A stretch of DNA of 56,057 nucleotides from Gammaproteobacteria bacterium (lineage in GTDB: Bacteria > Pseudomonadota > Gammaproteobacteria > Steroidobacterales > Steroidobacteraceae): positions 1-56,057 of the forward strand of contig PLAH01000149.1 of assembly GCA_003134045.1 (NCBI GenBank), given 5' to 3'. Both the position numbers and the translations under genes were made by a program. Positions 26,269 through 35,372 of the stretch are shown in pieces (within the stretch, counting starts at the first letter, position 1; each line of letters begins with the position of its first letter). The notes under the pieces are model-generated. The model was not told the DNA's origin, did no database searches, and worked only from the letters and a program-made list of their open reading frames with translations.

Positions 26269-27387
26269 ATGAAGATCGGCGTCCCCAAAGAGATCAAGAT
26301 TCATGAATATCGGGTGGGCTTGGTGCCCGCGGGGGTGCGCGAGCTGGTGGATGCCGGCCATCAGGTCCTGGTCCAGACGGGCGCCGGCGCCGGCATCGGT
26401 TTCGAGGACTCCCATTATCAATCGGCGGGCGCCAAGATCGCCGCAGCGCCGGCCGAGGTGTTCGCCACGTCGGATCTGGTGGTCAAGGTCAAGGAACCGC
26501 AACTCGCCGAGTGCCGCCAGCTCAGCGCCGGCCAGGTGCTCTTCACGTACCTGCATCTCGCGGCCGATCGCGAGCAAACCGAGGCGCTGCTGGCGTCGAA
26601 GGCCACGGCCATTGCCTATGAAACGGTAACGGCGCCCGATGGCTCGCTGCCCCTGCTCACCCCCATGAGCGAAGTCGCGGGTCGCATGTCCGTTCAAGTC
26701 GGCGCCAATTGTCTGCAAAAGGCCAACGGCGGCTTCGGCGTGCTGTTGGGCGGCGTGCCGGGCGTGGCGCCGGCCAAGGTGGTGATCCTGGGCGGCGGCG
26801 TCTCAGGGACTCACGCCGCCGAAATGGCGGTGGGCTTGCGCGCCGACGTGACCGTCGTGGATCGCTCCGTGAAGCGCCTGCGCGAGCTGTCGTCGCTGTT
26901 CGGCAGCCAACTGAAGACCGTTTATTCCACCGCGCATGCCATCGAAGAACTGGTGCGCGATGCGGACCTCGTCATCGGCGCGGTGCTGATCGCCGGAGCC
27001 GCCGCACCCAAACTCGTGACGCGTGCGATGGTGAAGACCATGAAGCCCGGCACGGTGTTGGTGGACATCGCCATCGATCAGGGCGGCTGCTTCGAAACCA
27101 GCCGTCCCACGACTCACGCCGAACCCACGTTCGTCTTGGACGGCGTGATTCATTACTGCGTCACCAACATGCCCGGCGCCGTACCGCGCACCTCGACCTT
27201 CGCGCTGACCAACGCCACCCTGCCGTATGTCAAAGCGCTGGCCGATCTCGGCTGGCAGCAGGCGCTCGGCAAGGACGCAGGTCTGGCGCACGGCCTCAAC
27301 GTGTACGCGGGGCAGCTGACGCACGAGGCCGTCGCCAGCGCCCTCGGCCTGAAATTTCAGCCGTTTCGCCCTATCTCAGCACCGTGA
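26269..27387 (+). CDS. ald: Alanine dehydrogenase
   Basis: 372 residues from the ATG at 26269, where MKIGVPKEIK matches family N-termini; the longer frame from 26164 has a non-homologous extension. It interconverts L-alanine and pyruvate plus ammonia with NAD. Substrate residues appear in RVGLVPAG and VKVKEP, and the NAD Rossmann motif is VVILGGGVSGTHAAEMA. DIAIDQGGCFE and the active-site His in the HYCVTNMPGAVPRTST block are intact. Full length for the family. Likely regulated by the divergent Lrp-type protein. Confidence 0.96.
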   Translation: MKIGVPKEIKIHEYRVGLVPAGVRELVDAGHQVLVQTGAGAGIGFEDSHYQSAGAKIAAAPAEVFATSDLVVKVKEPQLAECRQLSAGQVLFTYLHLAADREQTEALLASKATAIAYETVTAPDGSLPLLTPMSEVAGRMSVQVGANCLQKANGGFGVLLGGVPGVAPAKVVILGGGVSGTHAAEMAVGLRADVTVVDRSVKRLRELSSLFGSQLKTVYSTAHAIEELVRDADLVIGAVLIAGAAAPKLVTRAMVKTMKPGTVLVDIAIDQGGCFETSRPTTHAEPTFVLDGVIHYCVTNMPGAVPRTSTFALTNATLPYVKALADLGWQQALGKDAGLAHGLNVYAGQLTHEAVASALGLKFQPFRPISAP

Positions 27388-27510
27388 TGCCGGGTCCGGA
27401 CCCTGGCGAGTAAGGTCGAGACTCGCGAGCGCGCTCACGCGCAGTATTGCTACTAAACGATCGATCAATTACTCTCGCATCCCCGATCCGCCGCATTCGA
27501 GAGATGTGAG

Positions 27511-29571
27511 ATGGCGCGAAATCCTCGCTTCGACATTTTGTTCGAACCCGTACGCATCGGGCCCGTCACCGCCCCCAACCGTTTCTATCAGGTGCCCCAC
27601 GCCAGCGGCATGACCAATGCGCTGCCGCAGGTTCGCGCCACCTTTCGCGGCGTGAAGGCCGAGGGCGGTTGGGGCGTGGTGTGCACCGGTGCGGTATCGA
27701 TCCATCCAAGTTCCGACGACTCGCCGCTGCCGTTCGCGTCTCTATGGGACGATCGGGACATTCGCGCTCACGCCCTGATGACGGATGCGGTGCATGAACA
27801 CGGCGCTCTTGCCGGCGTCGAACTCTGGCACGGCGGCGCCTGCACTTTGAATCGTACCAGCCGGCTTGCACCGCTCTCGCCGTCCGGGATGCCGTGGCTC
27901 TCCACTCATCTGGGCTTCATGGGCAATCTGCGCCCACGCACCATGGATGCCGGCGATATCGGCGATCTCCTGAAGTGGCAGGCCGCCGGCGCAAGGCGCG
28001 CCATGCAGGCCGGCTTCGACATCGTGTACGTCTATGCCGGCATGGGGTATCTGCCCTATGAATTCCTGTTGCCCGAATACAATCATCGGACCGACGGCTA
28101 CGGCGGTTCCATCGAGAACCGCGTCCGATTGGTGCGCGAGCTCCTGGAAGTCACCCGCGACGCCGTCGGCGACAAGTGCGGCGTGGCGCTGCGCATCAGC
28201 CTGGAAGAATTGCGCGGCAAACCGGGCAAGCACCTGCCGTCGGAAGCGCACGAGGTCGTGACGCTGCTCGGCGAGATTCCCGATCTCTGGGACGTGAAGA
28301 TGGATTCGAGTCCCACCGATTGCGCGCCGTCGCGCTTCGCATCCGAGGGCAGCCACGAATCCATCGTCAACTTCGTCAAGCAGATCACCAAGAAGCCGGT
28401 GGTCGGCGTCGGCCGCTTCACCTCGCCGGACGTCATGGTGTCGCAGGTCAAACGCGGCATCTTGGATTTTATCGGCGGCGCGCGTCCGTCCATCGCCGAC
28501 CCGTTTCTGCCGCGCAAGATCGACGAGGGCCGCGAACACGAGATTCGCGAGTGCATCGGCTGCAACATCTGCATCTCCAGCTGGCACGACGGCGTCCCGG
28601 TGCGCTGCACGCAGAACCCGACCGCCGGCGAAGAATGGCGCCGGAACTGGCACCCCGAACGATTCGCGCCGCCGGCCAGCGATTCCTCCATCTTGATCGT
28701 CGGCGGCGGCCCGGCCGGGCTCGAGTGCGCGGTCACGCTGGCGCGCCGCGGCTACCAGGTGACCCTCGCGGATTCCGCCAAGGAGTTCGGCGGACGCCTG
28801 CGCTTCGAGACCCGGCTGCCGGGACTTGCGACATGGGGGCGCGTGTCCGATTGGCGCATGGGACAGCTGCGCGAGCGGCCGAACGTGAACCTCTATCCGG
28901 GCAGCGAGCTCAGCGTCGACGACGTACTGGGTCTGGAACATACTCACGTGGTCGTTGCCACCGGAGCACGTTGGACGCATATGCTGTTTTCGACCTTGGA
29001 ATTTCCCGTCGGCGAACTCGACGGGCCCGGCGTGTACACACCGGACGACCTTGCGGCCGGCGTGGTTCCCGCGGGGCCGGTGGTGGTTTTCGACTTCGAC
29101 AACTACTACCTCGCGGGCGCCGTCGCCGAGCAATTGGCCAAACAGGTGGGTGACGTGACGTATGTGACCACGGCCGGCAATGCCTCGGCATGGACGTTCA
29201 TGACCAACGAGCTGCCGTTGGTGCATCGGGCGCTCGCCACGGCAGGCGTGCCCATCCAAACGTTGCACCGCGTCACGGCGTTCGACGGCGAGTCGGTCAC
29301 GTTGGCCGATGTCTATAGCGGCACCGAAAAGCGGCTGGCGTGCCGATCGCTGGTCATCGTCGGGATGCGCAAGCCGCGCGACGAACTGTATCGGGCGTTG
29401 ATGGCAAGAAGCGCGGATCTCGACAGGTCGGGCATCGCGTCGGTCACGCGCATCGGCGATTCGCTCGCCCCCGGAGCCATCGTACATGCCGTGCACAGCG
29501 GTCACCGCTACGCGCGCGAGTTCGATACGGTTGCCGGCGATCTGCCCTACACCCGGGACTTTCCCGTATGA
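27511..29571 (+). CDS. TMADH/dimethylglycine-demethylase-like FMN/FeS/FAD oxidoreductase
   Basis: 686 residues in the trimethylamine dehydrogenase/DgcA layout: an old-yellow-enzyme FMN barrel (1-340), a 4Fe-4S motif with Cys348, Cys351, Cys354 and Cys366 (CIGCNICISSW), an NADH/FAD-type Rossmann domain starting at ILIVGGGPAGLECAV (near 395), and a C-terminal nucleotide-binding part. Such enzymes remove methyl groups from N-methylated amines (dimethylglycine, trimethylamine, N-methylproline). The next gene, a quaternary-amine-type Rieske oxygenase, overlaps it by ATGA. It heads a five-gene, same-strand cluster with a BetI-like regulator. The exact substrate is unknown. Confidence 0.85.
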   Translation: MARNPRFDILFEPVRIGPVTAPNRFYQVPHASGMTNALPQVRATFRGVKAEGGWGVVCTGAVSIHPSSDDSPLPFASLWDDRDIRAHALMTDAVHEHGALAGVELWHGGACTLNRTSRLAPLSPSGMPWLSTHLGFMGNLRPRTMDAGDIGDLLKWQAAGARRAMQAGFDIVYVYAGMGYLPYEFLLPEYNHRTDGYGGSIENRVRLVRELLEVTRDAVGDKCGVALRISLEELRGKPGKHLPSEAHEVVTLLGEIPDLWDVKMDSSPTDCAPSRFASEGSHESIVNFVKQITKKPVVGVGRFTSPDVMVSQVKRGILDFIGGARPSIADPFLPRKIDEGREHEIRECIGCNICISSWHDGVPVRCTQNPTAGEEWRRNWHPERFAPPASDSSILIVGGGPAGLECAVTLARRGYQVTLADSAKEFGGRLRFETRLPGLATWGRVSDWRMGQLRERPNVNLYPGSELSVDDVLGLEHTHVVVATGARWTHMLFSTLEFPVGELDGPGVYTPDDLAAGVVPAGPVVVFDFDNYYLAGAVAEQLAKQVGDVTYVTTAGNASAWTFMTNELPLVHRALATAGVPIQTLHRVTAFDGESVTLADVYSGTEKRLACRSLVIVGMRKPRDELYRALMARSADLDRSGIASVTRIGDSLAPGAIVHAVHSGHRYAREFDTVAGDLPYTRDFPV

Positions 29572-30788
29572 GCACCGAAGCACCCCGACGCACCGAGCCG
29601 CAGCAGCGCACCGAACAGTTGGAGCGCACGCTGCCGACCAGCTGGTATCGCAGCCCCGGCATATTCCAAATCGAGAAGGAGCGGATCTTCTGCCGCGAAT
29701 GGCTGGCGGTGTGCCGCGAGGAAGAGCTTCCCAAGCCCGGCGACCATCGGGTCGTCGACGTGTTGGGCGAGAGCGTACTGGTGGTGCGCAATCGCGAAGG
29801 ACAGTTGCGCGCGTTCTATAACGTGTGCCGCCATCGCGGCTCGCGGCTGTGCCGCACCGCGGAGACCGTCGCGGCGGGTCGCGTGGCACTGGCGGGCGGA
29901 ATCACCGCCGGTCGCCTCATCGTCTGCCCGTATCACCAGTGGTCCTACGACCTCAACGGCGCCCTCGTCGCGGCGCCGCACTTGGGCGCGGGCACCGGCT
30001 TCGACAAGCAGGAGTTTCATCTCTATCCGGTGGGCGTCGACACGTGGGGCGGGTTCGTCTTCGTGCATTTGACGCCGGCCGAGGCCCAGCCCCTGGGCGC
30101 GCAGATCGCCGGCATTGCGGAGCGGCTGCAACGTTATCCCCTCGCCAGCCTGCGGATCGGCGCGACCATCCAATACGAGGTCGCCGCGAACTGGAAGATC
30201 ATCTGCGAGAACTACAACGAGTGTTATCACTGCGGCGGCGTGCACCCGGAATTGTGCGCCCTGGTCCCCTCGTTCCGCGAAGCCGGCGGCGCCAATCTGG
30301 ATTGGAACCGCGGCGTACCGCACCGCGAAGGCGCCTACACCTTCACTCACAGCGGCACCACGGCGCGGCGCGCCTTTCCAGGCCTGGACGCGGACGAGCA
30401 GGTGCGCCACAAGGGCGAACTGGTGTATCCGAACGTGTTCCTGAGCGTGGCGTGCGACCACGTCGCCGCTTTCATCTTGCAGCCGCGTTCCCCCGAACGA
30501 ACCGATATCACCTGTCATTTCCTGTTCGAAACCCACGAAATCGACAAATCCACGTTCGATCCGTCGGACGCCGTGGACTTCTGGGACCTGGTCAATCGCC
30601 AGGACTGGACGGTTTGCGAGGCCGTGCAGGAGGGCATCCACGCGCGCGTGCACTCGCATGGCTACTATGCGCCCATGGAAGACTGGAACCTCGACATCCG
30701 GCGCTATGTCACCGACAGGATCGGCCCCCACGTAGTACCCCCTCACGTAGTACCCCCTCACGTAGTACCCCCTCACGTAGTACCGTAG
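29568..30788 (+). CDS. Rieske non-heme iron oxygenase, quaternary-amine (GbcA/CntA) type
   Basis: 406 residues. Rieske cluster ligands are Cys87-x-His89 and Cys120-x2-His123 (CPYH). The mononuclear iron site is in ENYNECYHCGGVH, with His221, His226 and the bridging acid as Glu218; Glu at this point is typical of betaine, carnitine and stachydrine oxygenases, in contrast to Asp in most ring-hydroxylating enzymes. It probably demethylates or hydroxylates a quaternary ammonium compound. A reductase gene is not adjacent. The last 20 residues are four perfect PHVVP repeats that no known family member needs. ATGA overlap with the preceding gene. Confidence 0.87.
   Translation: MSTEAPRRTEPQQRTEQLERTLPTSWYRSPGIFQIEKERIFCREWLAVCREEELPKPGDHRVVDVLGESVLVVRNREGQLRAFYNVCRHRGSRLCRTAETVAAGRVALAGGITAGRLIVCPYHQWSYDLNGALVAAPHLGAGTGFDKQEFHLYPVGVDTWGGFVFVHLTPAEAQPLGAQIAGIAERLQRYPLASLRIGATIQYEVAANWKIICENYNECYHCGGVHPELCALVPSFREAGGANLDWNRGVPHREGAYTFTHSGTTARRAFPGLDADEQVRHKGELVYPNVFLSVACDHVAAFILQPRSPERTDITCHFLFETHEIDKSTFDPSDAVDFWDLVNRQDWTVCEAVQEGIHARVHSHGYYAPMEDWNLDIRRYVTDRIGPHVVPPHVVPPHVVPPHVVP
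30726..30785 (+). repeat. 15-bp tandem repeat x4 at the oxygenase C-terminus
   Basis: Four copies of CCNCACGTAGTACCC-type units encode (PHVVP)4, ending directly at the stop codon. CCCCCT in the last unit can pair with AGGGGG just after it (loop 13 nt), giving a hairpin that might terminate transcription. Confidence 0.9.
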
Positions 30789-30859
30789 GGGGCACTATGC
30801 GCCCATCCCCGCGAGCAGTCGGCTATGCTCCGTGATGATTAAACCAACGAGGGGATGAT

Positions 30860-31540
30860 ATGGCGGCCAAGCGGTCGGTTCCTAAATTTCACCGCAAGAC
30901 GCCGGCGGTTCGACGCGAAGCGCTGGTGGATGCGACACTGCGCTGCCTCAAGCAGTATGGGCACGAAGGGGTGTCCGTGCGCCGCATCAGCGCCGCGGCG
31001 GGCGTCTCCATCGGCTTGATCAACCACCATTTTCCGAGCAAGTCGGGATTGGTGGCCGAGGCCTACGAGACGCTGGCGCTGTCGTTGCAGGACTCGACCC
31101 GCCGCCAAGCCGAAAATCGCGCGGTGGCGCCGCGCGCCCGGCTCAGCGGATTCTTTCGCGCGTCTTTTGCGCCGGACATACTCGACCCTGCGCTGTTCAA
31201 TGTCTGGCTGGTGTTTTGGAGCATGGTGGCGCATTCGCCTGAAATTCGTGCGGTGCACGACCGCACGTACCGCAAGTACCGCTCCATGCTGGAATCGCTG
31301 CTCGGCCAGCTCTCGCAGTCCGATGCTGCACCGCCATTCAAACTGCGCCCCGCGGGCATCGCCCTATCCGCGCTGCTCGATGGGCTGTGGGTGGAACTGA
31401 GCCTGAGCCCCGGAACCTTCAAGCCCCGCGAAGCCATTGCGTTGTGTGAGGACTGGGTGAGCGCCCTGTGCAACGGCGCCTTCCCGCGACTGCTGCGCAA
31501 CGCCGGGGCGCGCAAGCCACCCTCCCGACGCAAATCCTGA
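30860..31540 (+). CDS. TetR/AcrR family regulator, BetI-like
   Basis: 226 residues. The helix-turn-helix (about 20-65) reads ALVDATLRCLKQYGHEGVSV and AAAGVSIGLINHHFPSK, close in pattern to BetI (ISxHYFxxK). The C-terminal part has WLVFWSMVAHSPE and ALLDGLWVELSLS, matching the BetI-type ligand domain (AALIDGLWLRAALS in E. coli). BetI represses choline/betaine genes and responds to choline. The C-terminus is basic (RKPPSRRKS). GAGGGG precedes the start. It probably controls both halves of the cluster; a candidate operator is at 31653-31674. Confidence 0.85.
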   Translation: MAAKRSVPKFHRKTPAVRREALVDATLRCLKQYGHEGVSVRRISAAAGVSIGLINHHFPSKSGLVAEAYETLALSLQDSTRRQAENRAVAPRARLSGFFRASFAPDILDPALFNVWLVFWSMVAHSPEIRAVHDRTYRKYRSMLESLLGQLSQSDAAPPFKLRPAGIALSALLDGLWVELSLSPGTFKPREAIALCEDWVSALCNGAFPRLLRNAGARKPPSRRKS

Positions 31541-31652
31541 CGGCGCCTCCGGCCGCCGCGCCGCACGTCCGCTGCATGCCCGCCGCACATCCCGCCCCAC
31601 GGCGCGTACCGCGCGGCACCTGCGTTCCCATCCTGGTGCCAGGCCCGCGCCA

Positions 31653-31674
31653 TTGTTATACTAGTGTTCAACAA
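31653..31674 (+). promoter_or_regulatory. Promoter with overlapping inverted repeat upstream of second Rieske gene
   Basis: TTGTT and AACAA arms with further internal matches (7 of 11 pairs) surround a -10-like TATACT at 31657-31662. The -35 position (31634-31639, TGGTGC) is weak. The site lies in the 169-bp gap between the TetR gene and the next operon and fits a repressor operator. Confidence 0.45.
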
Positions 31675-31709
31675 GGCAGCGAGGCTTACCGAAAGGAACT
31701 CACAGGACC

Positions 31710-32906
31710 ATGAAATCAACGCGCGCGCTGGATCACGACACCTCGGCGAACACCGGCCTCGAGGACTTCAGCCTCCCCGGCTGGATATACCGCGATCCGG
31801 ATTTCCTGGAGGTGGAGAAGGAACGGGTGTTCGCCACGTCCTGGCAAATCGTCTGCCACCTCAACGACATTCCGAAGCCAGGCGACTATCACACGCTGGA
31901 TTTCCTGGGTGAACCTCTGGTCGCAGTGCGCGGCCAGCACGGCGTGAAGGCGTTCTTCAATGTGTGCCGGCATCGCGCCGCGCGCATATTGGACGGCGGC
32001 GCGGGACACTGCGCCGGGCGCATCGTCTGCCCCTATCACGCCTGGAGCTACGAACTCGACGGCCGCTTGAGCGCCGTGCCGCATCGCAAGGAGTTCAACG
32101 ACTTCTCCCTGGATCAATACGGACTCAAGCCGGTCGAGACCGAGATCTACAAGGGGTTCATCTTCGTGCGCCTGAAGCCGGGCCTGCCCAGCGTCGCGGA
32201 GATGCTGGCGCCGTACGAGGAAGAAATCGCCGCCTACCACCTCGAGGAATTGCAGCCCATCGGGCGGGTGACCTTGCGCACCCGCCATGTGAACTGGAAG
32301 AACGTCACCGACAATTACTCCGACGGCATGCACATCAACGTTGCGCATCCCGGCCTCACGCGTCTGTTCGGCCAAAGCTACGGCATCGAGGCCAAGCCCT
32401 GGGTGGACAAGATGTTCGGCTATCTGCGCGACGCCCCCTCCTCGCAACGCTCGGAAAGGATGTATCAGGCAGTTCTGCCGCACGCGCCGCATCTGCCCGT
32501 GGAACGGCAGCGCTTGTGGCTGTACTTCAAGCTATGGCCGAACGTCGCCTTCGACATCTATCCGGATCAAATCGACTTCATGCAGATGATTCCCATCTCG
32601 GCGACCGAAACGCTGATTCGTGAAATCGCCTATGCGCATCCCGACAGCCGACGGGAAATGCGCGCAGCGCGCTACCTCAACTGGCGCATCAATCGCCGCG
32701 TGAGCGTGGAGGACAAGGGGCTCATCGAGCGCGTACAGAACGGCATGGGCTCGCGCAGTTTCAGCCCGGGACCGCTCGGCCGCAATGAGGTCTCGTTGCG
32801 CAGCTTCGCGCAGCGCATGCGCGAACTCATCCCGGAGAGCCGGCTCGAACGGGCGCCCGCACCCGGCTGGCCGCAACGCCATGACATGAGGATTTCCCGT
32901 GGCTGA
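31710..32906 (+). CDS. Rieske non-heme iron oxygenase with choline-monooxygenase-like iron site
   Basis: 398 residues. Rieske ligands Cys86, His88, Cys107 and His110; iron site DNYSDGMHINVAH with His208, His213 and bridging Asp205. The spelling DNYxDGxH-N-V-AH resembles plant choline monooxygenase (DNYLDGGYHVPYAH) more than the first Rieske enzyme of this cluster. It could act on choline, or another amine, or an unrelated carbon skeleton. RBS AAAGGAA is about 12 bp before the ATG. The downstream FAD gene overlaps its end by 8 bp, so the two are coupled. Confidence 0.85.
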   Translation: MKSTRALDHDTSANTGLEDFSLPGWIYRDPDFLEVEKERVFATSWQIVCHLNDIPKPGDYHTLDFLGEPLVAVRGQHGVKAFFNVCRHRAARILDGGAGHCAGRIVCPYHAWSYELDGRLSAVPHRKEFNDFSLDQYGLKPVETEIYKGFIFVRLKPGLPSVAEMLAPYEEEIAAYHLEELQPIGRVTLRTRHVNWKNVTDNYSDGMHINVAHPGLTRLFGQSYGIEAKPWVDKMFGYLRDAPSSQRSERMYQAVLPHAPHLPVERQRLWLYFKLWPNVAFDIYPDQIDFMQMIPISATETLIREIAYAHPDSRREMRAARYLNWRINRRVSVEDKGLIERVQNGMGSRSFSPGPLGRNEVSLRSFAQRMRELIPESRLERAPAPGWPQRHDMRISRG

Positions 32907-34524
32907 TTCCGCCGCACGCGATGCCGTCATCATCGGCGGCGGCCACAACGGACTGGTCTGCGCGGCGTATCTGGCGGCGGCGGGACTCAAAGTCACCGTG
33001 CTCGAACGGCGCAGCGTGGTCGGCGGCGCGGCGGTCACCGAGGAATTTCATCCCGGTTTCCGCAATTCCGTGGCGGCTTACACCGTGTCGCTCTTGAATC
33101 CCAAGGTCATTCGGGATCTCGATCTGCCGCGGCACGGCCTGCGCGTGGTCGAGCGCAAGCTGTCGAACTTCCTGCCGTTGGACGACAATCGGTACCTGAA
33201 GATCGGCGCCGGCAAAACCGAACAGGAGGTCGCGAAATTCTCGGTGCGCGATGCCGCGCGTTTGGCCGAGTACGGCGAACGGCTCGATCTGATCGCCGAC
33301 GTGCTGCGCGATCTGGTCTTGGAGACGCCGCCCAACGTCACCGCGGGCAGCTGGCTCGAGGCACTGCCCGAGCTTCTGCGCAGCGCCAAGCTCGGCCAGC
33401 GCATTGCCAAACTCGACATGCCCATGCGCCGCGAACTCCTGGATCTGTTCGTGAAATCCGCAGGCGATTATCTCGACAACTGGTTCGAGAGCGCGCCCAT
33501 CAAGGCGGCCTACGGTTTCGACGGCATCGTCGGCAACTATGCGAGTCCCTACGCGGCGGGCTCCGCCTACGTGCTGCTGCACCATGTGTTCGGCGAGGTC
33601 AACGGCAAGAAGGGCGCCTGGGGCCATGCCATCGGCGGCATGGGCGCGATCTCGCAGGCCATGTCCAAGGCGGCGGCCGAGCGCGGCGTCGACATCCGCG
33701 TGTCCAGTCCCGTGCGCGAAGTCATCGTCGAGTCGGGGCGCGCCGTCGGCGTGGTATTGGAGGGCGGCGAAGCGATCCGCGCGCGCAGCGTGGTGTCCAA
33801 TCTGAATCCGAAGCTGCTGTACGGCAAGCTCATCGACGCATCGGCCCTCGACCGGAATTTTCGCGAGCGCATGGGCAACTGGCGCTGCGGTTCCGGCACG
33901 TTCCGCATGAACGTCGCACTGTCGGAGCTGCCCGACTTCAAAGTCCTGCCGGGTAAGGCCCTGGCCGAGCATCACACCTCCGGCATCATCATGGCGCCGA
34001 GCCTGGCCTACATGGATCGCGCCTATCTGGACGCCAAGGCCGGCGGTTGGTCGAGGCAGCCCATCGTCGAAGTGCTGATTCCCTCGACGCTGGACGACAG
34101 CCTGGCTCCCGCCGGCCAGCACGTGGCCAGCCTGTTCTGCCAACATGTGGCTCCCGTGCTGCCCGATGGCGCTTCCTGGGACGATCATCGCGAGCAGGTC
34201 GCCGACGTCATGATCGACCTGGTCAACAGCCACGCGCCCAACTTCAAGGCGTCGGTGCTCGGCCGTCAGATCATGAGCCCGCTCGATCTGGAACGTACGT
34301 TCGGCCTGATCGGCGGCGATATATTCCACGGCGCACTGAGCCTCGACCAGCTGTTCTCCGCCAGGCCCATGCTCGGTCATGGCAACTACCGTGGTCCATT
34401 GAAGGGCTTGTACATGTGCGGCTCCGGCACTCATCCGGGCGGCGGCGTCACCGGCGCGCCGGGCCACAACTCGGCGCGCGAGATCATCGCGGATTTTCGG
34501 CGCGGCAAACTGAAACAGGCCTGA
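32899..34524 (+). CDS. Phytoene-desaturase-like (PYROXD2-type) FAD oxidoreductase
   Basis: 541 residues from GTG 32899. N-terminal dinucleotide motif VIIGGGHNGLVCAAYLAAAG followed by LERRSVVGGAAVTEE, and a C-terminal GLYMCGSGTHPGGGVTGAPG, which is the FAD signature of carotenoid-desaturase-like and PYROXD2 proteins. Such enzymes oxidise C-C or C-N bonds; the substrate here is unknown. It overlaps the Rieske gene by 8 bp and is the last gene of the cluster. It lacks any sign of being an electron-transfer reductase for the Rieske partner. Confidence 0.85.
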   Translation: MADSAARDAVIIGGGHNGLVCAAYLAAAGLKVTVLERRSVVGGAAVTEEFHPGFRNSVAAYTVSLLNPKVIRDLDLPRHGLRVVERKLSNFLPLDDNRYLKIGAGKTEQEVAKFSVRDAARLAEYGERLDLIADVLRDLVLETPPNVTAGSWLEALPELLRSAKLGQRIAKLDMPMRRELLDLFVKSAGDYLDNWFESAPIKAAYGFDGIVGNYASPYAAGSAYVLLHHVFGEVNGKKGAWGHAIGGMGAISQAMSKAAAERGVDIRVSSPVREVIVESGRAVGVVLEGGEAIRARSVVSNLNPKLLYGKLIDASALDRNFRERMGNWRCGSGTFRMNVALSELPDFKVLPGKALAEHHTSGIIMAPSLAYMDRAYLDAKAGGWSRQPIVEVLIPSTLDDSLAPAGQHVASLFCQHVAPVLPDGASWDDHREQVADVMIDLVNSHAPNFKASVLGRQIMSPLDLERTFGLIGGDIFHGALSLDQLFSARPMLGHGNYRGPLKGLYMCGSGTHPGGGVTGAPGHNSAREIIADFRRGKLKQA

Positions 34525-34604
34525 GCGCGCGCCACGAGCCCGGCGCGCGCGCCAACCCCCAATGCACCGCCTGTCAACATCCGCCGCAACCGCGCGATCG
34601 CGAG

Positions 34605-35294
34605 CTAAGGACTCTCGCCGCCTGACGCCGGCACCGGCGAGGCCATCATCTTGACGTAGCCGGGCGGTAGTATTTCCTCCCCGTTCCACACCCCGTCCTG
34701 CAGCAGAAATTGTCCATAGCGTGCCCAGTCGAGCGGCGTTGCATACATGTAAGACGAGCCCACCAATGTGCCGTGCTCGTCCGTCTCCATCGTTGCGCTG
34801 CGCATGGCCAGAGGCGCGAACAGGCGCTTCTGGATGAAGGCGACCGCCTCAGGGACAGCCGCCGGACGAAGGCCGGCTCCAGAACCCACCGCATCTTGAA
34901 AGATCCGCGACAAGAGAACTGCCGCGCCGCTCGAATAGCTCCACACGGCCCCGGCCGGATGAATGAGCGGTTTGCTGCCCGCGAACGCCGCCATATCGGG
35001 CTCCAAGTAGAGCATGCGCGTCACATCCGACACCGCACCGTAACCCTCGTTGAAATCCAAACCGCTGGTCATGCTGAGGAGATTCGCGACGCTGATGTGC
35101 TCGCGGCTATCGCCGGGCCGCACCTCGTCCGGATCCCGACCCGCCAAGAACACGTTCGAGCAGACGATCTTCGCGCTGTAGTTGGCGCCGACCCGAATGA
35201 GTTCCGGAGGTCTCGCCCATAGCGCGATCGACAGCAGCAGCAATCCCGCGGCGGCGCCGCTCGACCAAGCGAGTATTTTCTCGAGTCTGTTCAT
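34605..35294 (-). pseudogene. Decayed serine hydrolase (class C beta-lactamase-like)
   Basis: An open frame of 229 residues but clearly incomplete. The signal/anchor (GLLLLSIALWAR) and the early motif CSNVFLAGRDPDEV are followed at once by the NLLSMTSGL block. In family members these are separated by well over 100 residues that contain the catalytic SxxK. The later YSSG and LVGSSYMYATPLDWARYGQ blocks are present, but the C-terminal part with the KTG/HTG-like motif is cut off by a stop after PVPASGGESP. An in-frame internal deletion plus C-terminal truncation is the simplest reading. It should be inactive as a hydrolase. Confidence 0.75.
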
Positions 35295-35372
35295 TCACGT
35301 TGCCCGATCCGCCGATGCTGGCCGCCGCAGCGTACAGTAGCGCATGGCCAGACCAATGCCATTGGAGACCCC

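Noticed and set aside
27392..27403. GGGTCCGGACCC palindrome after ald as a terminator
   Set aside because: There is no loop and no T-tract, so it cannot form a standard terminator; left as a simple self-complementary 12-mer.
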